From Halovenus carboxidivorans (GTDB lineage Archaea; Halobacteriota; Halobacteria; Halobacteriales; Haloarculaceae), in the NCBI RefSeq assembly GCF_009831575.1, contig NZ_WUUT01000004.1:1-40136 (forward strand): a DNA stretch of 40,136 bases, given 5' to 3'. The notes beneath the pieces were generated by a model. It was not told the DNA's origin, did no database searches, and worked only from the letters and a program-made list of their open reading frames with translations. Positions 1 to 7,673 of the stretch are shown in pieces (position 1 is the first letter of the stretch; the number at the start of each line of letters is the position of its first letter). A program made the position numbers and the translations under genes.

Positions 1-91
1 ATATAAATAGTGGTCAAGTGAAACACGGTCCCGGGAAACGTGCATCAAACCATTTCCCAATATACTGAACTGGAGGAGGGGATGCAACTCA

Positions 92-901
92 GTGTTTGAC
101 AAATCTACGGCTTCAAAAGGTGTACTACGGTCAGAAACGTATCTCAACAGCGGCTATCACCCGGACCAACCTATCGGCCGGGACTCAGAAATAGACCGGA
201 TAGCCGACGCAGTAAGACCTCTCACACACCGAAAGAAGCCTGAAAACCTGTTGATACACGGACCAGCCGGCGTCGGCAAAACCACCTGTGTAAAACATGT
301 ATTCGATCAGTTAGAGAACGAGACTTCTGCCAGATCCGTCTACATCAACTGCTGGCAGTACAACACCCGATCCAGTCTTCTCACACAGCTTCTGATCGAA
401 CTCGGGTATCCAGCACCACGGAAGGGAAAACCGGTAGACGAACTACTTTCAAAAATCCGGGAATGGCTTGACAAAAAGCGGAATGTAGCCGTCGCACTCG
501 ACGAATTTGACCAACTAGAACAACGCACCGAGATCATCTACGACCTCCAACTGCTCAACGAAGAAGCAGACAACCAAATCGGCATAGTCATGGTATCCAA
601 CCACCACCCATCCAAACTCAAACTCGATCCCAGAAGCAGAAGCCGACTAAACTGCCAAACACTCCAATTCAAACCCTACAACCAAGACCAACTCAAAAAC
701 ATCCTCGAAAAACGAGTCGAACAAGCCTTCCGCCCAGGCACAGTACCCGACGAAGTCATAGAAAAGATCGCCGAACAGGTAGCAGAAAACAGCGGCGACT
801 GCCGAGAAGCACTAGAAATACTGCTGAGAGCAGGAAGAGAAGCAGATTTAGAAGAAAAGAAACGTGTAAATCCGTCTGATCTACCTTTTGAGCAAAGATA
901 A
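92..901 (+). CDS. Orc1/Cdc6-like AAA+ ATPase lacking the winged-helix domain
   Basis: This 269-residue AAA+ protein resembles the ATPase part of archaeal Orc1/Cdc6 origin-binding initiators. The early segment GYHPDQPIGRDSEI (21-34) is the usual Orc1 entry motif. Walker A is GPAGVGKT (57-64), Walker B is VAVALDEFDQ (132-141), and a sensor-2-like GDCREALEIL lies near 235-244. Full-length Orc1/Cdc6 proteins run to about 400 residues and end in a DNA-binding winged helix, which is missing here. The GTG start at 92 is chosen because a GGAGGAGGGG run ends 10 nt before it; an ATG at 82 reaches a stop after five codons. Bases 560-900 use A- and C-ending codons heavily, unlike the next two genes. Origin binding would need a partner; a non-replicative ATPase role is also possible. 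Confidence 0.7.
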   Translation: MFDKSTASKGVLRSETYLNSGYHPDQPIGRDSEIDRIADAVRPLTHRKKPENLLIHGPAGVGKTTCVKHVFDQLENETSARSVYINCWQYNTRSSLLTQLLIELGYPAPRKGKPVDELLSKIREWLDKKRNVAVALDEFDQLEQRTEIIYDLQLLNEEADNQIGIVMVSNHHPSKLKLDPRSRSRLNCQTLQFKPYNQDQLKNILEKRVEQAFRPGTVPDEVIEKIAEQVAENSGDCREALEILLRAGREADLEEKKRVNPSDLPFEQR

Positions 902-955
902 TGTTATGAATATCCGGTCTATTATTTTGATCATAATCGAATGCGGTAGTAAAAT

Positions 956-2173
956 ATGCCTGATAATCTAATTCTCACGGTAGAAGAGGTTGTCGAGGAC
1001 TCTAACAGGCTCGTTGCAGCCTTTGGTAATCAGAATGAAATCATAGTGGAAAATGATATAGAAGAATCTGTATCCTCTGGCGATGCCGTACGCATCAATG
1101 AAGATGGAACGGAAGCTCTCGAATTAATTAAGGCTGGAGGTGTCGATACAGGGAATTTAGTGGGGGTAGTCAAACGGATTTCTTCTGAAAGAGTGGTCGT
1201 TCAGACTGACAATGCTCCACTTGGATTTGCTAATCCTGATGATGTTGATCTAGAGGTGGATGACACTGTGGAGATTGCCTCAGGAAGGATTCTTAGAGTG
1301 ATTGATGATATCGAGCCTCTATCATTTGATGAGGGAGCAGGTGACTCAGATGTGAGCGAGTATAGAACAGACAATCCAGAGAAATCATTTAGCGATATCG
1401 GTGGTCTGGATCGGATCAAGGAGCGTGTCCGGGAAGTCGTAGAATTGCCTCTTAGTAGGGCGGAGGAGTTTAGTGAGATAGGAGCAGAGGCTCCGACAGG
1501 AGTTCTTTTTTACGGGCCCCCTGGAACAGGTAAAACATTGTTTGCTCAAGCAGTAGCAAATAGTCTTGAAAATGGCACATTCTACAATATCAATGGTCCA
1601 GAAGTTCTTAGCAAGTGGTACGGGGAAAGTGAAAGGGAAATTCGCCGGATCTTCGAGGATGCTTCTGATCAAGAGGGGCCCTCTGTAATATTTATCGACG
1701 AAATTGAAAGTATAGCTTCCTCACGCGAGGGATCCCGCGAGGTCAACCGCCGGATTGTCACACAGCTATTGACTATGCTGGATGGATTTGATGATTTTGA
1801 GGATGTAATTGTCATTGCCGCAACCAACCGTCCTGAGGACATCGATCAAGCACTTAGAAGACCAGGTCGTTTTGATCGTGAAATAGAGTTTCCTTCGGAA
1901 CTACCCACTAGGGATCGAGTGGACATTCTCAAAACGATCTCTGAACAAGAGGATATGAAAATCAGCGACTCAGTCGATTTCGAGGAATATGGCGCTAAGG
2001 CAGAAGGATGGAGTGGGGCAGAATTAGAACGGTTGCTGAACGATGCCGCGATAATCGCTATTAAGGACGGAAAGACTACTATTATGTCTGAGGACTTGAA
2101 TTTAGCCTTCCGGCAAGTGGAACGCTCCAGACGAAATAAAAAGAAAACATCGAAAGGTGAAAGCAATGACTAA
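956..2173 (+). CDS. PAN/Cdc48-like single-domain AAA ATPase
   Basis: The protein has 405 residues: an N-terminal beta-rich region (about 1-125) with a segment near 90-118 resembling the OB domain of proteasomal ATPases, then one AAA module. Walker A is GPPGTGKT (187-194), a pore-loop-like KWYGESE follows (220-226), Walker B is VIFIDEIE (244-251), sensor 1 is in AATNRPED (288-295), and the arginine-finger segment is RRPGRFDR (301-308). These features define a hexameric unfoldase/remodeller. It has one AAA ring where Cdc48 has two, and ends KGESND without the HbYX tail used to dock on the 20S proteasome. Its last 8 bases overlap the next gene, so the two are probably made together. A role as remodelling partner of the downstream protein, perhaps in defence, is inference. 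Confidence 0.8.
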   Translation: MPDNLILTVEEVVEDSNRLVAAFGNQNEIIVENDIEESVSSGDAVRINEDGTEALELIKAGGVDTGNLVGVVKRISSERVVVQTDNAPLGFANPDDVDLEVDDTVEIASGRILRVIDDIEPLSFDEGAGDSDVSEYRTDNPEKSFSDIGGLDRIKERVREVVELPLSRAEEFSEIGAEAPTGVLFYGPPGTGKTLFAQAVANSLENGTFYNINGPEVLSKWYGESEREIRRIFEDASDQEGPSVIFIDEIESIASSREGSREVNRRIVTQLLTMLDGFDDFEDVIVIAATNRPEDIDQALRRPGRFDREIEFPSELPTRDRVDILKTISEQEDMKISDSVDFEEYGAKAEGWSGAELERLLNDAAIIAIKDGKTTIMSEDLNLAFRQVERSRRNKKKTSKGESND

Positions 2174-3401
2174 AATGCCGATGTGGCCATACAGTAAGCG
2201 TTCCCAAGAGAATACTGATGAGGATTTACCTCTAAGAGAGTTCGTCTATCTTGACGAAACGAGTGTTGTAAGTTTGCTGGCATCGCTTACACGGGAAGTT
2301 ACACAGGCAAGAACGGAAACTGACACAACTGAGGAACAAGAGGGTTGGGGAGCTAAAATTAAAGCTACGTTGCCGCTCATAGGTAGTGGGGTTGATGCAC
2401 ACCATTTGGAAATCGATAGAGATACTGAAGAGGTTGTTCGGAGGTCAGAAATTCAATCGAAGTTTGACGAGCTTTACAGCGAAACCTCCTCACAATTTGA
2501 ACTACAGAACGGCGAACAGGACGTCACTAGAGATCTCTCAGATGTCTCTGAAGGTGGTGTTGCTGAGGTAGAGGTTGAGTTTTCGGCTCATGAGCTTTTT
2601 CACTATTACAAGGCTTTTGAGTACCTGATCGATATGGCTGAAGGGGCGGAGTATGAGTTCAACGATGATGAAAAACAGATTGTGGAACTGTTGGGTTCTC
2701 TGTTTGGAGAACAGATTCCCGTTGTCGGTGAGGTCCATGGATATAGACTGGTAGAAGGGAAGCTCCGGCCAACAGAGACCGTCAGTGAAGATGAGTCTGA
2801 ACCGTTGCTGATCGTTGGGACTCTTGATCCAGATATGATGTGGCAGGAAGCCAGCCAATTCCTATTCGAGGATAATCAGTATACTGCGTACGTTCGAATT
2901 CCTGAACCAGAAATTCAAGATGAGTGGGATCCTCTGAAACTAACCCGAGTTATCAGAAGTATTTCTCCGCGTATTGGAGATCAGTTGAGTGTCGTTCTTG
3001 ATGGAGCTCTTCGACAGGCAAAGCAGGAAATCGACGAGACTTCAATAGAGAACGTCGCGGTGCAGGATGACTTGGTTAATGATCGTCATCACAATTATTT
3101 TGATTATATCGAAGAGGAGCATGAAATCACAGTCTCTGATGAGTATAGAGCTCAAATCGTAGAAGATGCATACGAAAGTAACAATTCGCCAGAGGATGCG
3201 TCAGATTATGAGATCGAATCAGAAGTTCTGAAGGACGCAACAGATTCTATTGAAGAAGATAAGGATGTTGAGTTGGATAGAGAGAGCTTGTCTGACTTTC
3301 GGTCAGATATTCTTGATCAGCAACAGAATGGGCCAGTTCCGGGTAGCAGTGAGGAGGATCAGAACTATCTGGAGGTTAGCTTTGTAGCTATATATTGGTG
3401 A
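2166..3401 (+). CDS. DUF6414-like protein, partner of the AAA ATPase
   Basis: The protein has 411 residues from the ATG at 2166. The start region LREFVYLDETSVVSLLASL (about 24-42) recalls the opening of DUF6414 family proteins; that match is from memory. A second block near 205-300 includes LLIVGTLDPDMMW and a hydrophobic/acidic alternation, and the last 100 residues are highly acidic. No catalytic motif, signal peptide or membrane segment is visible. An in-frame GTG at 2157 is possible, but the AAAGGTGA run at 2154-2160 sits at ideal ribosome-binding distance from the ATG. The start lies inside the end of the AAA ATPase gene (8-nt overlap), so translation is coupled. The function is not known. 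Location at the end of an integrated element suggests accessory cargo. Confidence 0.7.
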   Translation: MTKMPMWPYSKRSQENTDEDLPLREFVYLDETSVVSLLASLTREVTQARTETDTTEEQEGWGAKIKATLPLIGSGVDAHHLEIDRDTEEVVRRSEIQSKFDELYSETSSQFELQNGEQDVTRDLSDVSEGGVAEVEVEFSAHELFHYYKAFEYLIDMAEGAEYEFNDDEKQIVELLGSLFGEQIPVVGEVHGYRLVEGKLRPTETVSEDESEPLLIVGTLDPDMMWQEASQFLFEDNQYTAYVRIPEPEIQDEWDPLKLTRVIRSISPRIGDQLSVVLDGALRQAKQEIDETSIENVAVQDDLVNDRHHNYFDYIEEEHEITVSDEYRAQIVEDAYESNNSPEDASDYEIESEVLKDATDSIEEDKDVELDRESLSDFRSDILDQQQNGPVPGSSEEDQNYLEVSFVAIYW

Positions 3402-3787
3402 GTTTATACCCTTGCGAGCCGTTCAATTAGTGTTATCTCTCAGGCCGAAAGCCTGCTTACCCGGTGTTTGAAGGGGGTGCGTGATAATACTAAGTTGACG
3501 AAGAGACCGGCCAACACCGGAAAAAACAGGAAAGTCCAAGACGCAACCGTGGTTCGGAAAACGGAAGAGATTCCTGCTGCCTGAGGACGGACAAAAATCG
3601 GTTTCCAGGCCACGACTTATATCAGTGTCTTGGTAAGGACGAGAGCCCGGGTTCAAATCCCGGCCTAGGCTCTTTTCACGATCCACGTACCCGACAGATC
3701 TTCGCGTGTCTCCGAGGTGGGACGCTGGCCACGAGAGGATCAGTCACTCACCGTCCCGGTGACGACGAAGTACCGGTCGAACGGGAC
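3402..3787. other. Non-coding stretch carrying the element boundary
   Basis: No convincing gene lies here. The left part (3402-3628) is the terminal non-coding DNA of the integrated element, 3629-3671 is the tRNA-Thr remnant, and 3672-3787 is core DNA with a clear rise in GC. A minus-strand frame across 3423-3686 runs straight through the tRNA fragment and is not believed. Confidence 0.6.
3629..3671 (+). repeat. att remnant: 3' half of tRNA-Thr(GGT)
   Basis: The sequence reads as the anticodon loop TTGGTAA (3630-3636, anticodon GGT), the 3' anticodon-stem strand, a variable loop, a T arm with stem CCGGG/CCCGG around loop TTCAAAT (3647-3663), a 3' acceptor strand CCTAGGC (3664-3670) and discriminator T (3671), as in haloarchaeal tRNA-Thr. 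Upstream bases do not pair: GTGTC cannot form the anticodon stem with GGACG, and no GCCTAGG 5' acceptor strand occurs in the preceding 100 bases. It is therefore a 3' fragment beginning at the anticodon loop, the classic attachment-site footprint of archaeal tyrosine integrases. Confidence 0.75.
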
Positions 3788-4040
3788 TCACCTTTGACTC
3801 TCCGTCGCGTGGACGAACGTCCAGTCATCCGTGTCGACTCCCTCGGTCCGTTTGTCGACGCTGTCCTCGACCTCCGACGCGCTGTCGACCCGCGGCATGT
3901 CGTTTGCGCGCTCCTCTGCGGAGCGTTTCTCGACCGTCTCCGGGCTACTGTCCGACCCGTCTCCGTCGACGTTTGGCGATATCGTGCCTCGTCGTGAAAC
4001 CGTTCTCTTGTACGCCCCTGCCTGCCTCGATAGCGTCGAC
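3788..4040 (-). CDS. Small acidic hypothetical protein (doubtful)
   Basis: A possible 83-residue protein starts MSTLSRQAGAYKRTV and has an acidic, Ser/Asp/Glu-rich remainder, the composition expected of haloarchaeal proteins. The competing frames on both strands are Arg/Pro-rich and look like shadows. An upstream in-frame start at 4081 would add 14 cysteine/arginine-containing residues that look less natural. No domain is recognised and no ribosome-binding site is obvious. It lies between the element boundary and the CBS gene and may be a decayed gene. Confidence 0.35.
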
Positions 4041-4105
4041 ATACGTTCCCACCGAACTCGGCAACACGCGGAGTAGCCCAACCGACTGGTACCTCCGGCG
4101 TCCGT

Positions 4106-4525
4106 TCAGGACTCTGAAAGTCTGATAGGGTCGCCATCCCAGCGGATATCGAGGCGGTGACGGGGGAGATACGGCGCGAGATGATCGGCCGTAACGAATC
4201 CCTCGTACCCGTTGTCGACGATCGGAAGCACCGAGATGCCTGCGTCCCGCATCCTGTCGGCGGCGAGACCGACCGGTAGCGTCGGGTCGGCGGTCTGTAC
4301 TGGTGTCGACATGTACGCCTCGACGGGTGGGTTCTCACCACCCTCTGCGACGGTAGCCACGATGTCCGATTCGGTCACGACGCCGATCAACGTCTGACTC
4401 TCTACGACGAACAACGCCGGAATCTCCGGATCCCGGAGCCGTGCAGCCGCGCTCGCCGTCGTCTCGGTCGGTCCGATCAGCGGTTCCCGCTCGACCATTG
4501 CCGACGACACTGGCACGTCGATCAT
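4106..4525 (-). CDS. CBS-domain pair protein
   Basis: This 139-residue protein is essentially two CBS motifs in tandem, a Bateman module that binds adenosine nucleotides. The first covers about residues 3-60 (hallmark segment PALFVVESQTLIGVVTESDI) and the second about 66-120 (ISVLPIVDNGYEGFVTADHL). No other domain is attached, so it probably acts as a stand-alone energy or ligand sensor or as a subunit of another protein. The start at 4525 is preceded by AT-rich sequence (TTTACGTA and TTGAATAT) that could supply a TATA element, consistent with a leaderless or short-leader transcript. It is divergent from the MscS gene. The partner is unknown. Confidence 0.85.
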   Translation of the reverse strand: MIDVPVSSAMVEREPLIGPTETTASAAARLRDPEIPALFVVESQTLIGVVTESDIVATVAEGGENPPVEAYMSTPVQTADPTLPVGLAADRMRDAGISVLPIVDNGYEGFVTADHLAPYLPRHRLDIRWDGDPIRLSES

Positions 4526-4709
4526 ATATTCAAATGTTTCGCAATCTACGTAAATCTGTGGTGTGTGTCACGTTCAGGGCCATATTACCTAGTTATTTTG
4601 ATCTCAATAGCACAGAGATACCAGAATAAACTTTTCTGTCCGGGCCGTCTCCCGCCGGGCGGCCGGACCAGACGCCAAGCTTGATTTCCCTGCCGTCGGT
4701 TGATCTGGT

Positions 4710-5561
4710 ATGTCCGGAATCGACATCGCAGCACTGGGTGCGAAATACGCCGGCCTTCTCAGTCAACTGGCCGAGTTCGCACTCGTGACTGTGCTCCTGT
4801 ACCTCCCGGCTCGGTTCGTCCTGCGGCCGCTGGTCAGCCACGGTCTCGCACGGTGGAACCTGAACCGGACGCTCGAACAGACCATCGAGAAGGCACTGGG
4901 TGTCGTCACGGTGCTCGTCGCGGTCGTAGCCGGTGCGTGGGCGGCCGGTTTCGCGGGGTTACTCGGCGGTTCCGCACTCTTTTTCGCCGCGCTGACGCTT
5001 GCAATCGGCTTCGCGGCACAGGACGTGCTCTCGAATTTCGTCGCGGGCATCTTCATCGTCCAGGACCCGAACTTCAACATCGACGACTGGATCGAGTGGG
5101 AGGACAAAGCCGGGTTCATCGACGATATCGGCTTCCGCGTGACGCGCATCCGAACGTTCGACAACGAGACGGTGACAGTCCCGAACACCGTGCTGGCGAC
5201 GACCCCCGTCACGAATCGGATGAGCAACGAGACGCTACGGATCTCCTACACGGTCGGCATCGGCTACGCCGACGACATCGATACCGCGACGCGGATTCTG
5301 CTGGACGCGGCCGCCGACCACGCCGACATCCTCGACGACCCGGAACCGTCCGTTCGCGTCGCCGAACTCGCAGACAGTGCGATCCTGCTCCAGTCTCGCT
5401 TCTGGATCGCCGACCCGGACCGCGAGGACTTCTCCGTCACTCGTTCCGAGTACATCCAGGAGACGAGCGAGCGGTTCCGCGAGGCGGGAATCGATCTCAG
5501 CACGACGACACAGCACCAGTTGTCGGGCAACCTCAGCGTCGACACCGACCCGCGGGAGTGA
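4710..5561 (+). CDS. MscS-family mechanosensitive ion channel
   Basis: The protein has 283 residues. Three hydrophobic segments (about 20-40, 63-82 and 84-112) are followed by the MscS beta domain. The pore helix region reads LGGSALFFAALTLAIGFAAQDVLSNFVAGIF, with the small-residue packing and QDVLSNFVAGIFI signature of MscS TM3 and its exit. DDWIEW, IDDIGFRVTRIRTFDNETVTVPN then match the cytoplasmic beta domain, and a C-terminal alpha/beta part follows. Such channels open on membrane tension and release solutes during hypo-osmotic shock, relevant for a salt-loving cell. It converges with the dehydrogenase operon, with only 48 bases between the stop codons. Confidence 0.92.
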   Translation: MSGIDIAALGAKYAGLLSQLAEFALVTVLLYLPARFVLRPLVSHGLARWNLNRTLEQTIEKALGVVTVLVAVVAGAWAAGFAGLLGGSALFFAALTLAIGFAAQDVLSNFVAGIFIVQDPNFNIDDWIEWEDKAGFIDDIGFRVTRIRTFDNETVTVPNTVLATTPVTNRMSNETLRISYTVGIGYADDIDTATRILLDAAADHADILDDPEPSVRVAELADSAILLQSRFWIADPDREDFSVTRSEYIQETSERFREAGIDLSTTTQHQLSGNLSVDTDPRE

Positions 5562-5609
5562 GCACGCGAGCGCCGCTCCGACGAGTGTAGGGATCGTTTC
5601 GGGGGCGAC

Positions 5610-6398
5610 TCAGACGAACTGCGACGCCGCTTCGAGATTTCCGGCGAGCGTTTCGAGAAACCGCGCACCGTCGGCGCCGTCGACGACCCGGTGATCGAAG
5701 CTCAGATCCAGCGGGAGTTCCCGACGGAACGTGACGCCGCCGTCGCCGTCAGGCATAGCTCGCTCGTCGAGTCGCCCGACCGCGAGAATCGCAATCTCAG
5801 GCGGGTTGATAATCGGCGTGAACGAATCGACTCCCAAGGGTCCGAGATTCGTCACGGTGAACGTCCCGTTTCTGAAGTCGCTCATCGAATACTCACCGGC
5901 CCGAACGCGGTCGACCAGCGACCGCCGCTGTCGGTGAATCGTCTCCAGCGACTTCGAGGCGACATCCCCGAGCACCGGTGTGACCAGGCCGCTGTCGATA
6001 TCGACCGCGAGACCGATGTTGTGCTCCTCGTAGAGGCGGTGGGTCCCGTCCTCGTAGGTTGCGTTGAACTCCGGATGCTCCGCGAGCGTCTCCGAGAGCG
6101 CACACAACAGAAGATCGACGAACGAGATGCTCTCGATCTCCATTGCCGCCTGCTCTGTCGCTTCGAGCAGTGGCTCCGCGTTCACCTGCCGACTCAGCGT
6201 CACGTGCACAGCCTCTCGATAACTCTCGGAGAGTCGTTTCGCGATGGTCTTGCGCATCCGGTCGAGTGAACGCTGCTCGCGGAGTGTCCGCTCGACGGGG
6301 TCGGCTCGACCGCCGTCGGCCTGCAACCGAGTGCGATCGGTCCGACACCGGGCGCTGTCTGCCCGATACGACCGGCGTGGGAGTTCGTCGTCAGTCAT
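5610..6398 (-). CDS. 2-oxoacid dehydrogenase E2, catalytic domain only
   Basis: These 262 residues cover the acyltransferase core of a 2-oxoacid dehydrogenase E2. RMRKTIAKRLSES (near 45) is the usual entry to the core and SFDHRVVDGADGARFL near the C terminus holds the catalytic His and Asp of the DHRxxDG motif. Normal E2 proteins have a lipoyl domain and a subunit-binding domain in front; here the first 45 residues are a short Arg-rich lead with neither, and the lipoyl domain is a separate upstream gene. The start at 6398 overlaps the lipoyl gene's stop (8 nt). Together with E1alpha, E1beta and the lipoyl protein it forms a complex oxidatively decarboxylating a 2-oxoacid or acetoin; no E3 gene is in view. 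Substrate cannot be assigned. Confidence 0.88.
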   Translation of the reverse strand: MTDDELPRRSYRADSARCRTDRTRLQADGGRADPVERTLREQRSLDRMRKTIAKRLSESYREAVHVTLSRQVNAEPLLEATEQAAMEIESISFVDLLLCALSETLAEHPEFNATYEDGTHRLYEEHNIGLAVDIDSGLVTPVLGDVASKSLETIHRQRRSLVDRVRAGEYSMSDFRNGTFTVTNLGPLGVDSFTPIINPPEIAILAVGRLDERAMPDGDGGVTFRRELPLDLSFDHRVVDGADGARFLETLAGNLEAASQFV

Positions 6399-6651
6399 AC
6401 TCTCCGATGTACGCGAGTGTCTCTCCGCGCTCGAACTCGCCGTCCTCCGGGACGACGATTTCGGTGACCGTCCCACCCGCTGGCGCGGCGATATCGACGT
6501 CGACCTTTTCGACCTGAATCTCACAGATGACTTCCCCCTCGTCGACGGTCGTCCCCTCACCGACGAACCAGTTGATGACGACGCCTTCGTCGTCGTCGGC
6601 ATCCTCCGGCCAGTACTCGTCGACGTTGATCGCCACTCGGTCGCCGCTCAT
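6391..6651 (-). CDS. Free-standing lipoyl-domain protein
   Basis: The 86-residue protein is a complete biotinyl/lipoyl attachment domain. The lipoylated lysine is K49 in EIQVEKVDVDIAAP, and the second half carries the mirror-image hairpin GTVTEIVVPEDGEFERGETLAYI. It would act as the swinging arm carrying the acyl group from E1 to the E2 core. In most organisms this domain is fused to E2; here the two genes overlap by 8 nt but remain separate. The start overlaps the E1beta stop codon (ATGA), so all four genes are translationally coupled. The haloarchaeal acidity is strong (WPEDADDDEG). Confidence 0.88.
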   Translation of the reverse strand: MSGDRVAINVDEYWPEDADDDEGVVINWFVGEGTTVDEGEVICEIQVEKVDVDIAAPAGGTVTEIVVPEDGEFERGETLAYIGEYD

Positions 6652-7673
6652 GGCTCTGTCGCCCGGATCGCCTCCTGGATGTCCTCGCTGTCGGGAACGA
6701 CCTCGTTTTCCATCGGTCGGGCGTACGGAATCGGGATGTCCGGTATCGCGACCCGCTCGACGGCCTCGACGCTCCCGGGGTCGTCCTCAACGACCCGGGT
6801 GATTACCTCGCCGGTGACCCCGAAGGACTGGTAGTCCTCGTCGACGGCGACGAGACGCCCGGTCTTGTCGACGGACTCGCGGATCGTCTCCTCGTCCAGC
6901 GGGACCAGCGAGCGGAGATCGATTACCTCGACGTCGATCCCCTCCTCGGCGAGTCGCTCCGCGGCATCGAGCGCACGGTGGACGTGCAGACCGAGGGTGA
7001 CGACGGTGACATCGTCGCCCTCGCGTTTCACGTCGGCACTGCCGAACGGAATCGTGTACTCCGTCTCGGGGACTGCGGTCTTGGGGCCGTCCGGCGCGGG
7101 CAGCCAGCCGATTCCCATCAGTCGCTTGTGGAACATGTAGGCCACGGGGTCGTCGTCGCGGATGGCGTTGTGCATCAGCCCCTTCGCGTCGTAGGCGGTC
7201 GACGGGACGACCACCTTCATTCCGGGGACGTGCGCGAAGGTGCCGTACAGCGTCTGTGAGTGTTGTGCGGCGTCGTTGTACGTCCCCCCGACGGCGGCGG
7301 TCAACACCATCGGGACGTTGACCGCCCCGCCGCTCATGTAGGTGTTTTTCGCCATCTGGTTGTAGATCTGGTCCATCGCGACGCCGAAGAAGTCGACGAA
7401 CATCAACTCCGCGATGGGCCGCATCCCCTCCTGGGCGGCGCCGACCGCCGCGCCGATGTAACTCGTCTCGCTGATCGGAACGTCCATGATCCGGTCCCGG
7501 CCGAACTCCTCGAGCAAGCCCTCCGTGGAGTCGAAGATGCCGCCGTAGTCCGCGACATCCTCTCCCATGTAGAAGACCTCCTCGTTTTCGCGCATCTCTG
7601 TCGCGATGGCCTCGACCATCGCGTCGCTCATCGTTCGCGTTCGCTCGACCGTCTGTCGCTGTTGTTGTGCCAT
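6648..7673 (-). CDS. 2-oxoacid/acetoin dehydrogenase E1 beta subunit
   Basis: The 341-residue protein matches E1beta subunits along its length: an early MSDAMVEAIATEMRENEEVFYMGEDVADYGG segment (helix, then the GEDV contact with thiamine diphosphate), AELMFVDFFGVAMDQIYNQMAK in the middle, and the C-terminal transketolase-like domain with VIDLRSLVPLDEETI and VDEDYQSFGVTGEV. It pairs with E1alpha to form the alpha2beta2 decarboxylase. Its ATG overlaps the E1alpha stop and its stop overlaps the lipoyl-protein start, both as ATGA. The overall look is closest to the acetoin/branched-chain type of E1, but the substrate is not decidable here. Confidence 0.92.
   Translation of the reverse strand: MAQQQRQTVERTRTMSDAMVEAIATEMRENEEVFYMGEDVADYGGIFDSTEGLLEEFGRDRIMDVPISETSYIGAAVGAAQEGMRPIAELMFVDFFGVAMDQIYNQMAKNTYMSGGAVNVPMVLTAAVGGTYNDAAQHSQTLYGTFAHVPGMKVVVPSTAYDAKGLMHNAIRDDDPVAYMFHKRLMGIGWLPAPDGPKTAVPETEYTIPFGSADVKREGDDVTVVTLGLHVHRALDAAERLAEEGIDVEVIDLRSLVPLDEETIRESVDKTGRLVAVDEDYQSFGVTGEVITRVVEDDPGSVEAVERVAIPDIPIPYARPMENEVVPDSEDIQEAIRATEP

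Larger units (their letters stand above)
1..3671. mobile_element. Right end of an element integrated in tRNA-Thr(GGT)
   Basis: The stretch is visibly AT-richer than the DNA after 3680 and its three genes are not housekeeping genes. It ends with a 3' tRNA-Thr fragment (3629-3671) lacking any 5' half. In tRNA-targeted integration the intact tRNA stays at one end and a copy of its 3' part marks the other. Because the fragment points right, the element must lie to its left and continue beyond base 1. No integrase or intact tRNA-Thr is inside the window, so the left boundary, size and type (plasmid-like or virus-like) are unknown. The Orc1/Cdc6-like gene hints at a plasmid-like ancestor. Confidence 0.65.

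Noticed and set aside
3423-3686. Minus-strand frame of 87 codons
   Set aside because: It runs through the tRNA-Thr remnant and has a composition (Arg, Ser, Phe rich) unlike haloarchaeal proteins.
3748-4341. Minus-strand frame of 197 codons
   Set aside because: Arg/Ser/Thr-rich shadow of the CBS gene and the region beyond; overlaps a better frame.
4700-5590. Plus-strand frame of 296 codons
   Set aside because: Arg-rich shadow frame over the MscS gene.
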